This document shows positions 1 through 7,199 of a DNA stretch of 17,068 nt, in pieces. Made by a program: the position numbers and the translations under genes. The first letter of the stretch is position 1. Each line of letters begins with the position of its first letter. The DNA comes from Thermomicrobiales bacterium (lineage in GTDB: Bacteria > Chloroflexota > Chloroflexia > Thermomicrobiales > UBA6265): NCBI GenBank assembly GCA_030447145.1, contig JAUJLY010000017.1, positions 1 to 17,068 on the forward strand, read 5' to 3'. Under the pieces are notes generated by a model. The model saw only the letters and a program-made list of their open reading frames with translations, did no database searches and had not been told where the DNA came from.

Positions 1-168
1 CCATCAGGACTTTTTTCGATTATGAGTAAAAAGTGCTTGGCTCGCATCTTTAAATTTACTGATTATGGGGTGCCTGGCTTGGGGTTTTCTCTCGGGTTTG
101 CAATAGCCGGGGGGGCACCTCCCAATGAACCCTACATGGATGGCACGGGGGGCGTCTTGGGGTACCGG

Positions 169-195
169 GACCGCCTGCATTGCATGCAGGCGGTC
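169..195. repeat. Perfect 11-bp inverted repeat (hairpin)
   Basis: GACCGCCTGCA (169-179) is exactly complementary to TGCAGGCGGTC (185-195) across a 5-base loop. Neither strand has a T-run after the stem, so it is not a classical intrinsic terminator. It could be a second terminator-like hairpin, an operator or a repeat remnant. Confidence 0.6.
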
Positions 196-289
196 GGGTG
201 CGGCCCTCCTTGGGGATCAGGCGAAGCATGCAGGGGATTCGTCGCCACAGACCAGGCGCAGGCTGGATGCGTGGGTCGTCCTTCCATGA

Positions 290-344
290 GAACAGAAAGC
301 CCGTACAGGTTTGGCCTTGCGAAGTGAAGCCAGCCTGTACGGGC
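290..344 (-). terminator. Rho-independent-like terminator of the histidine phosphatase gene
   Basis: Read on the minus strand, GCCCGTACAGG and CCTGTACGGGC (334-344 and 299-309) form a perfect 11-bp stem. Inside it a further 4-bp stem (TGGC/GCCA, 312-315 and 329-332) shortens the loop. The stem is followed on the minus strand by TTTCTGTTCT. It lies about 24 bases past the stop codon at 368, as expected for a terminator of that gene. Confidence 0.72.
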
Positions 345-367
345 CCAGGGGAGTGCCCGGTATCGGG

Positions 368-979
368 TCAATCGACGGCGGCAAGGCTCTCCAAGTGATC
401 GATGTTGTTCACATCACCGATCGTCCAGAGATTGCCGGTGACGTCGAGCGTCGTGCGGCTGGTGTTGTCGATCACGGTCTTGCCGGTACCGATCTCGCCC
501 TCGGAGAGTGTTGCCAGGATCGCGTTGATGACACCACCGTGGCAGATGATGAGAATGCGCTTGCCCGGGTTGTCCTGAACGGCGGAGTGGAGGGTCTTCA
601 TCGTGCGCTCCGCCACCTCTTCCCAGCTCTCCAGGCCCGGCCACTCGCCTTCCGGCCATTTCGCCTCGCGCTCCGGAAGCGTCAGGCCCTCGGCCTCGCC
701 GTACCCACGCTCCATCAGGCGACGATCCCTGATGATTGCATCCTCCTCAATGCCAATAGCGGCAGCGACTGCCCTAGCGGTATCGAAGGCGCGCATCGAT
801 GGACTGCTGTAGATGACGTCCCACGACTCATCGCGCATGGAGTCGGCAAGCCATTTCACCTGCTTTCGGCCCAGGTCGTTGAGCGGAATATCGGTTGAGC
901 CCTGATAGCGATGCTCGACGTTCCAGTCCGTCTCGCCGTGCCGAATGAGATTGATGTGTGTTGTGCTTTGTTGATCCAC
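368..979 (-). CDS. Histidine phosphatase family protein (phosphoglycerate mutase-like)
   Basis: About 203 residues, the normal size of a small branch-1 histidine phosphatase. The signature RHGETDWN lies near the N-terminus, with the phosphate-accepting histidine at about residue 14. The acid motif MERGYGEAEGL is at about 90 and the second catalytic histidine, in CHGG, is at about 147. Family members hydrolyse phosphomonoesters (sugar phosphates, alpha-ribazole phosphate, phosphoglycerate), and the substrate cannot be read from sequence. I prefer the GTG at 979 because GGAGGA lies 12 bases upstream and the protein then begins about 13 residues before RHG, as usual. A longer frame reaches an upstream start at 1042 but adds residues atypical of the family. 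It lies 101 bp downstream of gltX on the same strand and is followed by a good terminator. Confidence 0.88.
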   Translation of the reverse strand: MDQQSTTHINLIRHGETDWNVEHRYQGSTDIPLNDLGRKQVKWLADSMRDESWDVIYSSPSMRAFDTARAVAAAIGIEEDAIIRDRRLMERGYGEAEGLTLPEREAKWPEGEWPGLESWEEVAERTMKTLHSAVQDNPGKRILIICHGGVINAILATLSEGEIGTGKTVIDNTSRTTLDVTGNLWTIGDVNNIDHLESLAAVD

Positions 980-1064
980 GGGTGAACGTAATCCTCCAAC
1001 GGGGTTACAGGGATGACCCGCAAGCGGGAATGCATGCAACATTCGGCCATTCGCGAGATGACCG

Positions 1065-1077
1065 CAGGCGCCGCCTG
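1065..1077 (-). terminator. Small GC-rich hairpin just after gltX
   Basis: CAGGC/GCCTG form a 5-bp stem with a 3-base loop, beginning four bases past the gltX stop codon. No U-tract follows, so it is a weak terminator or pause site at best, and the next gene may be partly co-transcribed. Confidence 0.3.
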
Positions 1078-1080
1078 GCG

Positions 1081-2670
1081 CTAAGCCGCTGTTACATACT
1101 CACGCAGTTTTGTGACCGCGGCATCGACCCGGGTGCTCACCCGGTCCTGACCGATTGTGCGGAGCGTCTCAAAGAGCCCCGGAGACTGGGTGCGGCCCGT
1201 CGCGGCAACGCGGATTGGCATGAAGAGCTGCCCGGCCTTCATGCCGAGATCGTCGGCAAGCGCTCTCAGCTTCGCCTCGGTGTTCTCCACGTTGGAGAGA
1301 TCGAGCTCCGGCAGCATCTCTTGCACCGCTTCAAGCGCGGTCAGGGCCTGCTGTGGCTCAACCTTCTTCGGCACCAGCAATGCGGCATCGTAGTCCTCCA
1401 ACTCGTCCTGCAGAAAATAGGACATCAGATCCGGTGCCTCGGTCAGGAACCTGATGCGATCCTTGAGCAGGGCAGAGGCCTCCTTCACCTGCGCGAACTG
1501 CGGATGCGTCTCATCGACCGGTCCGTCGGCAACCATACCGGCCCCTATCAGGATCGGCAGGACGCGGAGGGCGAGATCTTCCACCGTGAGGTGATGGTTG
1601 ATCCATTGCTGGTTCAGCCAGTCAAGCTTGTCCCTATCAAAGGTGCTTGGCGACGAGGAGACGCGCTCCAGTGTGAAATGCTCCAGCAAGTCGTCGAATG
1701 AGTAGATCTCGGTCTTGCCGTCCAGGCTCCAGCCCAGAAGCGCGAAATAGTTGAGCAGCGCTTCTGGCAGGTAGCCGGCCTCCCGGAAGTCGTTCAGGGA
1801 CACACCACCGTGGCGCTTGGAGAGCTTGCCACCGGTCGGCGAGAGAATGAGTGGCATATGGGCGAAGATCGGTGCATCCCAGCCGAACGCCTTGTAGAGC
1901 TGCACATGGATCGGCGCGGTCGGGATCCACTCCGGGCCGCGGGTCACGTGGGTGATATTCATCTCGTGGTCGTCCACCACTACCGCCAGGTGGTAGGTCG
2001 GGAATCCATCACCCTTCAGGATGACAAGGTCGTCGATCTTGTCGTTCTGGTAGACGATCTCGCCGCGGAGCAGGTCGATGAAGCGGGTCTCCCCCTCTAG
2101 CGGCATCTTGAAGCGGATGACGTGGCTCTCGCCCGCGTCGAGCTTTGCCTGGACCTCGCCGGGGGAGAGGTTCCGGCAGTGCCGGTCGTATCCCGGGGGC
2201 AGCTTCTGGCGCTGCTGCTCCTCGCGAACAGCCTGCAATCGCTCCGGGGAGCAGAAGCAATGGTAGGCATGGCCAGTCGCCACCAGATGCCCGGCTGCTT
2301 CCTTGTAGGAGTGCTTCCGCTCGCTCTGCACATAGGGCCCATAGGGGCCACCAACATCCGGCCCCTCATCCCAGTCGAGGCCGAGCCAGCGAAGGCCGTC
2401 CATGAGGTTCTGGACCGAGCCCTCGACCAGTCGCTTCTGATCCGTGTCCTCGATGCGGAGGATGAACGAGCCGCGCTTGCCGAGCCGGGGCACCTCCCCA
2501 TGGGCGAAGAGCACGTTGTACATGACGAGGCGGGCGCCACCGATGTGCAGCGACCCGGTCGGGCTTGGCGCGAAACGAACGCGAACCTCCGCCATATCCT
2601 CGGGGATGCTGACCGGACGATCCGACGATGTCACGGCCATGCCGTCACGCGCAACGATAGTGTCTGACAT
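1081..2670 (-). CDS. gltX: Glutamyl-tRNA synthetase
   Basis: 529 residues. A class I aminoacyl-tRNA synthetase that charges tRNA(Glu) (or both Glu and Gln tRNAs in non-discriminating forms) in the cytoplasm. The HIGH-type motif is in FAPSPTGSLHIGGAR (about 33-47), the family motif RIEDTDQKR at about 72-80 and the KMSKS-type loop KLSKR at about 282-286. The zinc-finger region keeps C138, C140 and C165, although the fourth ligand is not obvious. The catalytic core starts about 28 residues later than in most family members. I keep the ATG at 2670 because AAAGGA precedes it at about 10 bases; the internal ATG at 2595 has its GAGG too close. The C-terminal anticodon-binding region is complete. There is no neighbouring tRNA gene and no T-box was recognised. 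Its upstream spacer holds repeat copies. Confidence 0.97.
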   Translation of the reverse strand: MSDTIVARDGMAVTSSDRPVSIPEDMAEVRVRFAPSPTGSLHIGGARLVMYNVLFAHGEVPRLGKRGSFILRIEDTDQKRLVEGSVQNLMDGLRWLGLDWDEGPDVGGPYGPYVQSERKHSYKEAAGHLVATGHAYHCFCSPERLQAVREEQQRQKLPPGYDRHCRNLSPGEVQAKLDAGESHVIRFKMPLEGETRFIDLLRGEIVYQNDKIDDLVILKGDGFPTYHLAVVVDDHEMNITHVTRGPEWIPTAPIHVQLYKAFGWDAPIFAHMPLILSPTGGKLSKRHGGVSLNDFREAGYLPEALLNYFALLGWSLDGKTEIYSFDDLLEHFTLERVSSSPSTFDRDKLDWLNQQWINHHLTVEDLALRVLPILIGAGMVADGPVDETHPQFAQVKEASALLKDRIRFLTEAPDLMSYFLQDELEDYDAALLVPKKVEPQQALTALEAVQEMLPELDLSNVENTEAKLRALADDLGMKAGQLFMPIRVAATGRTQSPGLFETLRTIGQDRVSTRVDAAVTKLREYVTAA

Positions 2671-2745
2671 GCAGGGATGTTCCTTTGATGATGGGTGTCA
2701 TACAGGTGCGGTCGTGGCGATGCCTGCCGCACCATTTGAATTAAA

Positions 2746-2751
2746 AGTATA
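2746..2751 (-). promoter_or_regulatory. Possible -10 element for gltX
   Basis: On the minus strand TATACT lies in an otherwise GC-rich stretch, 76 bases before the gltX start, next to an AT-rich TTTTAATTC segment. No convincing -35 box was found at the usual spacing, so this is tentative. Confidence 0.3.
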
Positions 2752-2860
2752 CCCGGGGGCCAAGGCAGGACGCGTAATCCCATGAGATGCAGCGGACGAG
2801 GCGTTGGTGATGGGGTAGTTGCAAATGTGGCGCACCACCCGTGAGGGAGATGCCGCCGAT

Positions 2861-2913
2861 GCGCTTCGCGTAGGATTCTTCCCCTTCGACGTTGCTCAGG
2901 GTCAGAATGACGG
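2861..2913 (-). repeat. Dispersed intergenic repeat, copy A
   Basis: On the plus strand it starts GCGCTTCGCGTAGGATTCTT and ends GTCAGAATGACGG. The first half matches copies C and E almost exactly, and the end matches D and E. On the minus strand it reads as TCATTCTGA, then GAAGAATCCTACGCGAAGCGC, the sense in which the flanking genes are transcribed. Confidence 0.65.
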
Positions 2914-2983
2914 GGGGGGTGGGCAGGTGCGGCCATACGGACAGTTCGCCTACACAGCCAACCTGCGACCAGCCTCAAGCGTG

Positions 2984-3027
2984 GACCGGCTTCGCCGGGG
3001 GATCCTTCGCCCTGCCCAGGATGACGG
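2984..3027 (-). repeat. Dispersed intergenic repeat, copy B
   Basis: Plus-strand core GACCGGCTTCGCCGGGGGAT, then CCTTCGCC and a variant end AGGATGACGG. It shares the GACCGGCTTCG subtype with copy D, while A, C and E carry the GCTTCGCGTAGG subtype. Confidence 0.6.
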
Positions 3028-3080
3028 AGGGGGTTGGGATGAATGGAGGGCTGCTTTCGGGAACATCCGGCTGCCCGCAC

Positions 3081-3158
3081 CGCTTCGCGTAGGATTCTCA
3101 TGGCCGAGCCCTCAGGGCGAGAAGCAGCGCGAGCCCTTGCTGCGCTCTGAATGACGGA
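3081..3158 (-). repeat. Dispersed intergenic repeat, copy C
   Basis: Starts CGCTTCGCGTAGGATTCT, the same first half as copy A, and ends CTCTGAATGACGG. The middle is longer than in the other copies by roughly 30 bases. It lies about 47 bases past the stop of the minus-strand gene ending at 3205. Confidence 0.6.
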
Positions 3159-3204
3159 GTTAGGGAACTTGCACCGGCGGCAACAAGAGGACAGAACCGC
3201 CATC

Positions 3205-5388
3205 CTAATGCGTGCGCTTGTCGGTCACCCATTGGCCGGCGTATCCGGCGGCACGAAGCGCCGCCTGCAGCGTCTCCTCGGCGGTGGCGGAATCCTCTCC
3301 GGTCGCTGGGAGGAGAACGACCAAGCCGTCCTGTGGCACGTTACCGGCGTCAATGACGTCCAGTTTCGCTTCCTTGACGATCGTGCGTAACTCGTCGATG
3401 CCGGTTTCGAAATCCGGTGTCAACACGGCCGCCCGGCGCATCCGAACGCGCTTGTACCCCGCCGTCCACTCGCGCAACAGGTGAGTCAGTCCATTCGGGA
3501 CAGATTTCCCACCCTGATGCTCGAGATAGGTCATGATCTGCTCGAGGTCGAATCCGGCAGCGAGCGCCCGCCCAACCGATCCCGGCCGCAGCTGGTAGGT
3601 CGCCTCTGGCCGTAAACCTTCGGCATCACCAAATGCGGTCAGCGACCAGATATGCACCGGCGCCGGACGATGCAACACGATCAATCCGGCATCATCCACG
3701 GTGAGTACCGGTTCATCACTGGCAGGCTCGGGTAACTCCGGCACGGCGCGGGCATCCCCGGCGGCCATACGGGCGGCATCGGTGACACGCATCGCCAGGC
3801 CCTTTTTTGCGATTTGGGTGATCTCGACAAAGCCCAGCCAATGCATCGCCGTCTGCAGCTCCACCTCGATGATCTGCGCAATGACTGCAGTACGCGCGTC
3901 TCCGCGGCGCCCACCGCCACGCGACGAGGCTGCGGTGAAGGTCGATCCGATCAGCCCCGGGTTTTGCTCCGCGATGCGTCCGGCAACATCGCTGGCGAGA
4001 AACCACTCGTCACCTTCGATCTCTCGCAAGGCGCCAATGAGACGACGGCGGAACCCCTGCCAGTCTGCACCCCAAACGTCAATCTGCTCGCGCTCCCGCC
4101 CCTCAATCCATTGATCGGCCACGAGCCAGACGTCGCGCAGGGCAGCGGTCTGCTGGCCGAAGCTTCGGCCCCGCCAGTGCCGGACCTTGCTGGATGGCAC
4201 TGGCCGTACGGCATTCTTGTCGCTACCTACCCCGGAAACAGGTGGACCGGGCTCAAGCACGCCGGCTCCGAGTGCCAGGTAGAGCAGCATCCCGAGATAT
4301 CCATCCGGTGGAATCTCCTCCCGCCCGAACCAGAGACGGCGATTGAGTTTCCGCTGCCATGTCAGCGAGAGCGTCTCGCCAGGTACCCAAACAGGCGCTC
4401 CCCTGTCGGTGAGCTCCCGCACAACAGTCAGGAGATCCCATGCCAACGCGAAGGGATGCAGCTGCTCCGGCTCGGGCACCGTCTGCGGGTCGAGTGGCTG
4501 CAGTGTGCGCAATGGCACCGCCGTCGCGACCGTTCCGGGTTTCAGGATCTCCTGCGGCACAAAAAGCGCGCGGCTGCCATCGTCCAGGTAGGTGTGGAGT
4601 ACCAATGCCGAGGTTTCAAGATCGATGAGTGCGTCCCGAAGGATGGTACCTGCTACCACAGCCCTGCTGTCCGGCGCATCGGGAACGGTGAGACCGGCAG
4701 CATCCACGGCTTCGACGAACGAAACCGGCCCTTCCGCCCCCTGCTCCCGAACGACGTCCCACAGCGCGCGCGCCGGGCGTTTGAGGGACTCGACCACACT
4801 GTCCGCCTGCCGCTTCATGCTCACCTGCTGGAGAATATCGCCGACAAGCTCCTGCCTGCGTCGCAAACCGGGGATGACCTTGATACCCCAGAGTATCGCG
4901 GTCTCCTCGAGGTCAGCATCGTCCCGCGCCTCGAGCAAGGTGCGGAGCGGCTCGTCACTTTGATCGCCCGCGTCGATCTCGTCCAGAATCCGACGAAAAT
5001 ACTGCCCAAGCTCACGTGGCAAAAAGAGCCGGGGACTTTCCCCAACTGGGATTTCCTGATTGTCTCCCTGTATAGAGACCACACCCAGCCGAAAGAGTTG
5101 GACCGCAGCCCCACGCACGGATTTCCCTGGCAGTCCAAGCTGTTCCGTCATCTCGGCTACGGTGCGGGGGCCAGCTTCCGAGCTGGCAAGCATGCGGATG
5201 ATGTCCTGTGAGGTGGAGTCGAACCGGGACCAGGCGGTGCGGCAGGCACGAATGTCGGTCATGACCCGGTAAAGAGCACCGACATGACGACCACGGTCTG
5301 TCCCAGGGAGGGAAACCTGCCAGAAACGGGCGATCCGCACCAGGTCATCAGATGATCTGGTGTTGAGGCGGCCGAGCAAGTTCCGCAT
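3205..5388 (-). CDS. Helicase-associated (XPB/Ssl2-like) domain protein lacking a helicase core
   Basis: 727 residues. From about residue 560 to 685 the sequence has the layout of the 'helicase conserved C-terminal' domain found at the N-terminus of XPB/Ssl2-type proteins (Helicase_C_3, PF13625). A strand ending in IVLHRPAP is followed by an arm with YQLRPGSVGRALAAG, then LEHQGGKSVPNGLTHLLREW. The N-terminal 550 residues look like consecutive small helical, winged-helix-like units, for example TVAEMTEQLGLPGKSVRGAA near residue 80. No Walker A or DEAD/DEAH box was found, so it is not itself a helicase. Similar stand-alone proteins are known in Actinobacteria and Chloroflexi, mostly of unknown function. 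The ATG at 5388 has GGAG about 6 bases upstream. A role in DNA binding or repair is inference. It is probably transcribed alone. Confidence 0.72.
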   Translation of the reverse strand: MRNLLGRLNTRSSDDLVRIARFWQVSLPGTDRGRHVGALYRVMTDIRACRTAWSRFDSTSQDIIRMLASSEAGPRTVAEMTEQLGLPGKSVRGAAVQLFRLGVVSIQGDNQEIPVGESPRLFLPRELGQYFRRILDEIDAGDQSDEPLRTLLEARDDADLEETAILWGIKVIPGLRRRQELVGDILQQVSMKRQADSVVESLKRPARALWDVVREQGAEGPVSFVEAVDAAGLTVPDAPDSRAVVAGTILRDALIDLETSALVLHTYLDDGSRALFVPQEILKPGTVATAVPLRTLQPLDPQTVPEPEQLHPFALAWDLLTVVRELTDRGAPVWVPGETLSLTWQRKLNRRLWFGREEIPPDGYLGMLLYLALGAGVLEPGPPVSGVGSDKNAVRPVPSSKVRHWRGRSFGQQTAALRDVWLVADQWIEGREREQIDVWGADWQGFRRRLIGALREIEGDEWFLASDVAGRIAEQNPGLIGSTFTAASSRGGGRRGDARTAVIAQIIEVELQTAMHWLGFVEITQIAKKGLAMRVTDAARMAAGDARAVPELPEPASDEPVLTVDDAGLIVLHRPAPVHIWSLTAFGDAEGLRPEATYQLRPGSVGRALAAGFDLEQIMTYLEHQGGKSVPNGLTHLLREWTAGYKRVRMRRAAVLTPDFETGIDELRTIVKEAKLDVIDAGNVPQDGLVVLLPATGEDSATAEETLQAALRAAGYAGQWVTDKRTH

Positions 5389-5512
5389 GGGCGACTCCGG
5401 AGATGCTTCGCCGCTGCAGGCAGTCCTCAGGTTCGGTGGCGTCTGCAGTTCCGCCGCCTCACTCCTGCAGTAAGCCTATCAGACGCGTTGCGTCGCAACC
5501 CCGGGAGGGATC

Positions 5513-5992
5513 TCAGCTCGCCGCAGTTGGGCGTGGCGGAGTGGGCTCCTCGGGATCTTCGTCCCAATGAGAATGGTCGGCCGTGTTCTTGGTGACGTTC
5601 AACGTCAGGTGGTGTGGGTCGACGTCGGCGATGGCGCTCTTTGGAACGAAAACGTCCTCCGGCATGAAGAAGCCCTTCTCGACGACCAGATAATCGTCAC
5701 GGACATCCACGACCTCGCCGATCTTGTGACCGCACGAGCCGACGACATCTATCCCGACATCGACGGTCCACTGATCTGCGGAATCGGTAAAGTGGGCCTG
5801 GATTTCGTCGGGTCGAAGCACCCCGGCGGTAGTTGCATCCTCTCGCTCGTTCCCGGGAGAGACGATCTCGTTGAGTGTGTCCAGCTCTTCTGCTTCGGGG
5901 TGGCGTATGTCGTTTTGACGCGTATCGTTCCTGTTATGTCGATACATTTCCCGGTGTTCAACGGATTTGGCGTTGACGTTGTTGCTAGGCAT
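5513..5992 (-). CDS. DUF2171 / PRC-barrel-like small protein
   Basis: 159 residues from the ATG at 5992, which has GAGG 6 bases upstream; an in-frame GTG at 6019 has no such site. The N-terminal half is hydrophilic and rich in Asn, Arg and Glu, so it is probably disordered. The second half has the beta-barrel pattern of PRC-barrel/DUF2171 proteins: IDVVGSCGHKIGEVVDVRDD, then a hydrophobic strand, FVPKSAIADVD and a final LTLNVTK strand. The tail is acidic and proline-rich. Such proteins are common in Chloroflexota and Deinococci and are often linked to stress, but the molecular role is not known. No signal peptide or membrane segment. The gene stands 124 bp from the helicase-associated gene on the same strand. 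Confidence 0.7.
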   Translation of the reverse strand: MPSNNVNAKSVEHREMYRHNRNDTRQNDIRHPEAEELDTLNEIVSPGNEREDATTAGVLRPDEIQAHFTDSADQWTVDVGIDVVGSCGHKIGEVVDVRDDYLVVEKGFFMPEDVFVPKSAIADVDPHHLTLNVTKNTADHSHWDEDPEEPTPPRPTAAS

Positions 5993-6212
5993 GAGTGACC
6001 TCGTCCGCTGCATCGCCACGGGTCAAGAATCATTGCGGACCACCTCCGCTGGTGCGTCCATTCCTGGAAGACACACAACGGCCCGATGTCGTGCAGCAGC
6101 GCCTAGTATGTGACGATTGCATGCAAAATTCCACTGTCCCGTACCACGCGCATCCCTCAATAGCTTCCCGTGGTCCGGCACCGGTAAGGCGATCGATGAG
6201 AGACGGACGCAG

Positions 6213-6269
6213 TCGAGGAACCCTTGTGCTGGCTCTGCAATCCGTTTGCCGGCTGCAAGGATTCCTCGA
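6213..6269 (-). repeat. Long intergenic stem-loop
   Basis: TCGAGGAACCCTTG (6213-6226) faces CAAGGATTCCTCGA (6256-6269): 14 positions with one mismatch, which becomes a G-U pair in minus-strand RNA. Past a small internal loop the stem continues as GCTGGC/GCCGGC (6228-6233 and 6248-6253), leaving a 14-base apical loop. Total pairing is about 20 bp. No U-tract follows on either strand. It lies about 75 bases past the permease stop. Confidence 0.65.
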
Positions 6270-6309
6270 AAAGGCTGGAACGACAGGTTCCCTGGTGGCC
6301 ACGTTGAGG

Positions 6310-6339
6310 TCCAATGCGATGCGCAGGCTCGGCATTGGA
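6310..6339 (-). terminator. Candidate terminator hairpin after the ABC operon
   Basis: TCCAATGC (6310-6317) and GCATTGGA (6332-6339) form a perfect 8-bp stem with a 14-base loop, beginning 5 bases past the permease stop codon in the direction of transcription. There is no U-tract, so terminator function is inferred from position only. Confidence 0.42.
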
Positions 6340-6344
6340 GTCCC

Positions 6345-7199
6345 CTATGCGACGTCCCTCTTCCGAAGCAGCCATGCCGAAACGCCAATGAACATCACCA
6401 TGTAGACCATCAGTACCACCAGCGCCTGCAACTCATCGACGTAGGGACCGGAGAAGGCACCAGGGCCGTCCGTCGCCGCGCTGTCACCGGTCCCTGAACC
6501 GGCACCTCCGAGCGGTCGCACCAGTGAGTACGTGTTCGCACGCAGGAAGGGGTCGACGATTGGTTCAAGCTGGTTCACGGAGCCTGCGAGCGCGCTGATC
6601 AGCCCCTCGATCACCAGCGTGTAGAGGATGCCGAACCCAATCGCCAGCGAGGTTCCGCGTGTTGCCACTGCAAGCAGCACGCCGACCAACGCCCACACCG
6701 CGAGGACAAGCCACCCCGCAAGCATCCCCTGGATCACCGTCGTTGTATCCGGCCAGATGATGTCGACGCCCTCAAGGCGGGCGATCACCACACCGGCGAT
6801 CGCGCCGAAGGCGAAGAGGGAAACAACGAAGGGCACCAGCATGATTGCCAGGGCGGCCATCTTCGCCGTGAAAACTACGCCGCGCCCGGGGCGCTGCGTG
6901 AACAGCGTCTTCAACGTGTCCCAGCCCAACTCGCTGCCAACCGCGAGCACGCCGAGGATCAGCGCGATCGCGCCACCGAAGAACGGGAAGCCATCAAGCA
7001 GCGTCTGCGTGATCTGCTCCGGCAGCATGGCCTCCAGCATGTTGGGACGGCCATCATCACCGCGATACGTCACGTATGGAACGATGTAGCCGAACATCAG
7101 GCCGAGCAGGGTCCATACGGTCAGCAGGACCCATGTTGCCATGCGGCGGCGCAGCAGGAACAACTCCACGGACACCCTATCGAATCCTCTCCTAAACAT
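6345..7199 (-). CDS. ABC-2 type transporter permease
   Basis: 284 residues with about six predicted membrane helices: roughly 20-43, 70-92, 107-135, 150-172, 176-200 and 255-276. A loop before the last helix is rich in Gly, Ser, Asp and Pro. The pattern GSELGWDTLKTLFTQRPGR after helix 2 is typical of ABC-2 permeases (E-x-x-x-x-T-LK-L--RP-R). It should form the membrane channel for the ATPase encoded just upstream. The ATG at 7199 is preceded by GGGAGGTGGCTC and overlaps the ATPase stop by 8 bases, which points to translational coupling. A longer frame to 7238 would run deep into the ATPase gene. The substrate is unknown; export of a peptide, antibiotic or lipid is typical for the family. Confidence 0.88.
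   Translation of the reverse strand: MFRRGFDRVSVELFLLRRRMATWVLLTVWTLLGLMFGYIVPYVTYRGDDGRPNMLEAMLPEQITQTLLDGFPFFGGAIALILGVLAVGSELGWDTLKTLFTQRPGRGVVFTAKMAALAIMLVPFVVSLFAFGAIAGVVIARLEGVDIIWPDTTTVIQGMLAGWLVLAVWALVGVLLAVATRGTSLAIGFGILYTLVIEGLISALAGSVNQLEPIVDPFLRANTYSLVRPLGGAGSGTGDSAATDGPGAFSGPYVDELQALVVLMVYMVMFIGVSAWLLRKRDVA

Larger units (their letters stand above)
1..367. other. Gene-free leader region with two hairpins
   Basis: No open frame here resembles a known protein. The plus-strand frame at 22-327 (101 codons) has no recognisable domain and no ribosome binding site, so it is left out. The stretch holds a perfect 11-bp stem-loop at 169-195 and the terminator hairpin of the flanking minus-strand gene at 299-344. 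Nothing else is recognisable. Confidence 0.6.
2671..3204. other. 534-bp gene-free spacer rich in repeat copies
   Basis: Lies between the helicase-associated protein gene (3' side) and gltX (5' side), both on the minus strand. The overlapping frames in it are low-complexity translations of repeat DNA. It contains three degenerate copies of the dispersed repeat (2861-2913, 2984-3027, 3081-3158) and the candidate gltX promoter. No RNA gene was recognised. Confidence 0.6.
5993..6344. other. Gene-free spacer with several stem-loops
   Basis: 352 bp between the permease 3' end and the DUF2171 gene start. No frame in it resembles a protein. It holds a long imperfect stem-loop at 6213-6269, a small GGAAC/GTTCC hairpin at 6277-6291 and an 8-bp perfect hairpin at 6310-6339. 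The part nearest 5993 should contain the DUF2171 promoter, but no clear -35/-10 pair is visible. Confidence 0.55.

Noticed and set aside
22..327. A plus-strand frame of 101 codons near the window start
   Set aside because: No ribosome binding site and no family resemblance; it runs through two hairpins and overlaps the terminator region.
958..1930. Several plus- and minus-strand frames overlapping gltX
   Set aside because: All are shadows of the glutamyl-tRNA synthetase coding sequence.
2861..3158. The three closely spaced repeats considered as a CRISPR array
   Set aside because: Repeat units differ in sequence and length, spacing is irregular, and no cas genes are nearby.
2631..3203. A 190-codon minus-strand frame between gltX and the helicase-associated gene
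   Set aside because: It translates repeat copies and the gltX leader, with low-complexity Arg/Pro/His-rich sequence.
3814..5211. A 465-codon plus-strand frame opposite the helicase-associated gene
   Set aside because: The minus-strand protein has a recognisable domain and a good ribosome binding site; the plus-strand translation has neither.
5400..5500. Repeated CTGCAG motifs and overlapping short hairpins at 5482-5499
   Set aside because: The stems are only five base pairs and mutually exclusive, with no U-tract; too weak to call a terminator.
6117..6126. Palindrome TTGCATGCAA, also partly present at 180-188
   Set aside because: Ten-base palindromes of this kind are expected by chance, and its position shows no link to a promoter.
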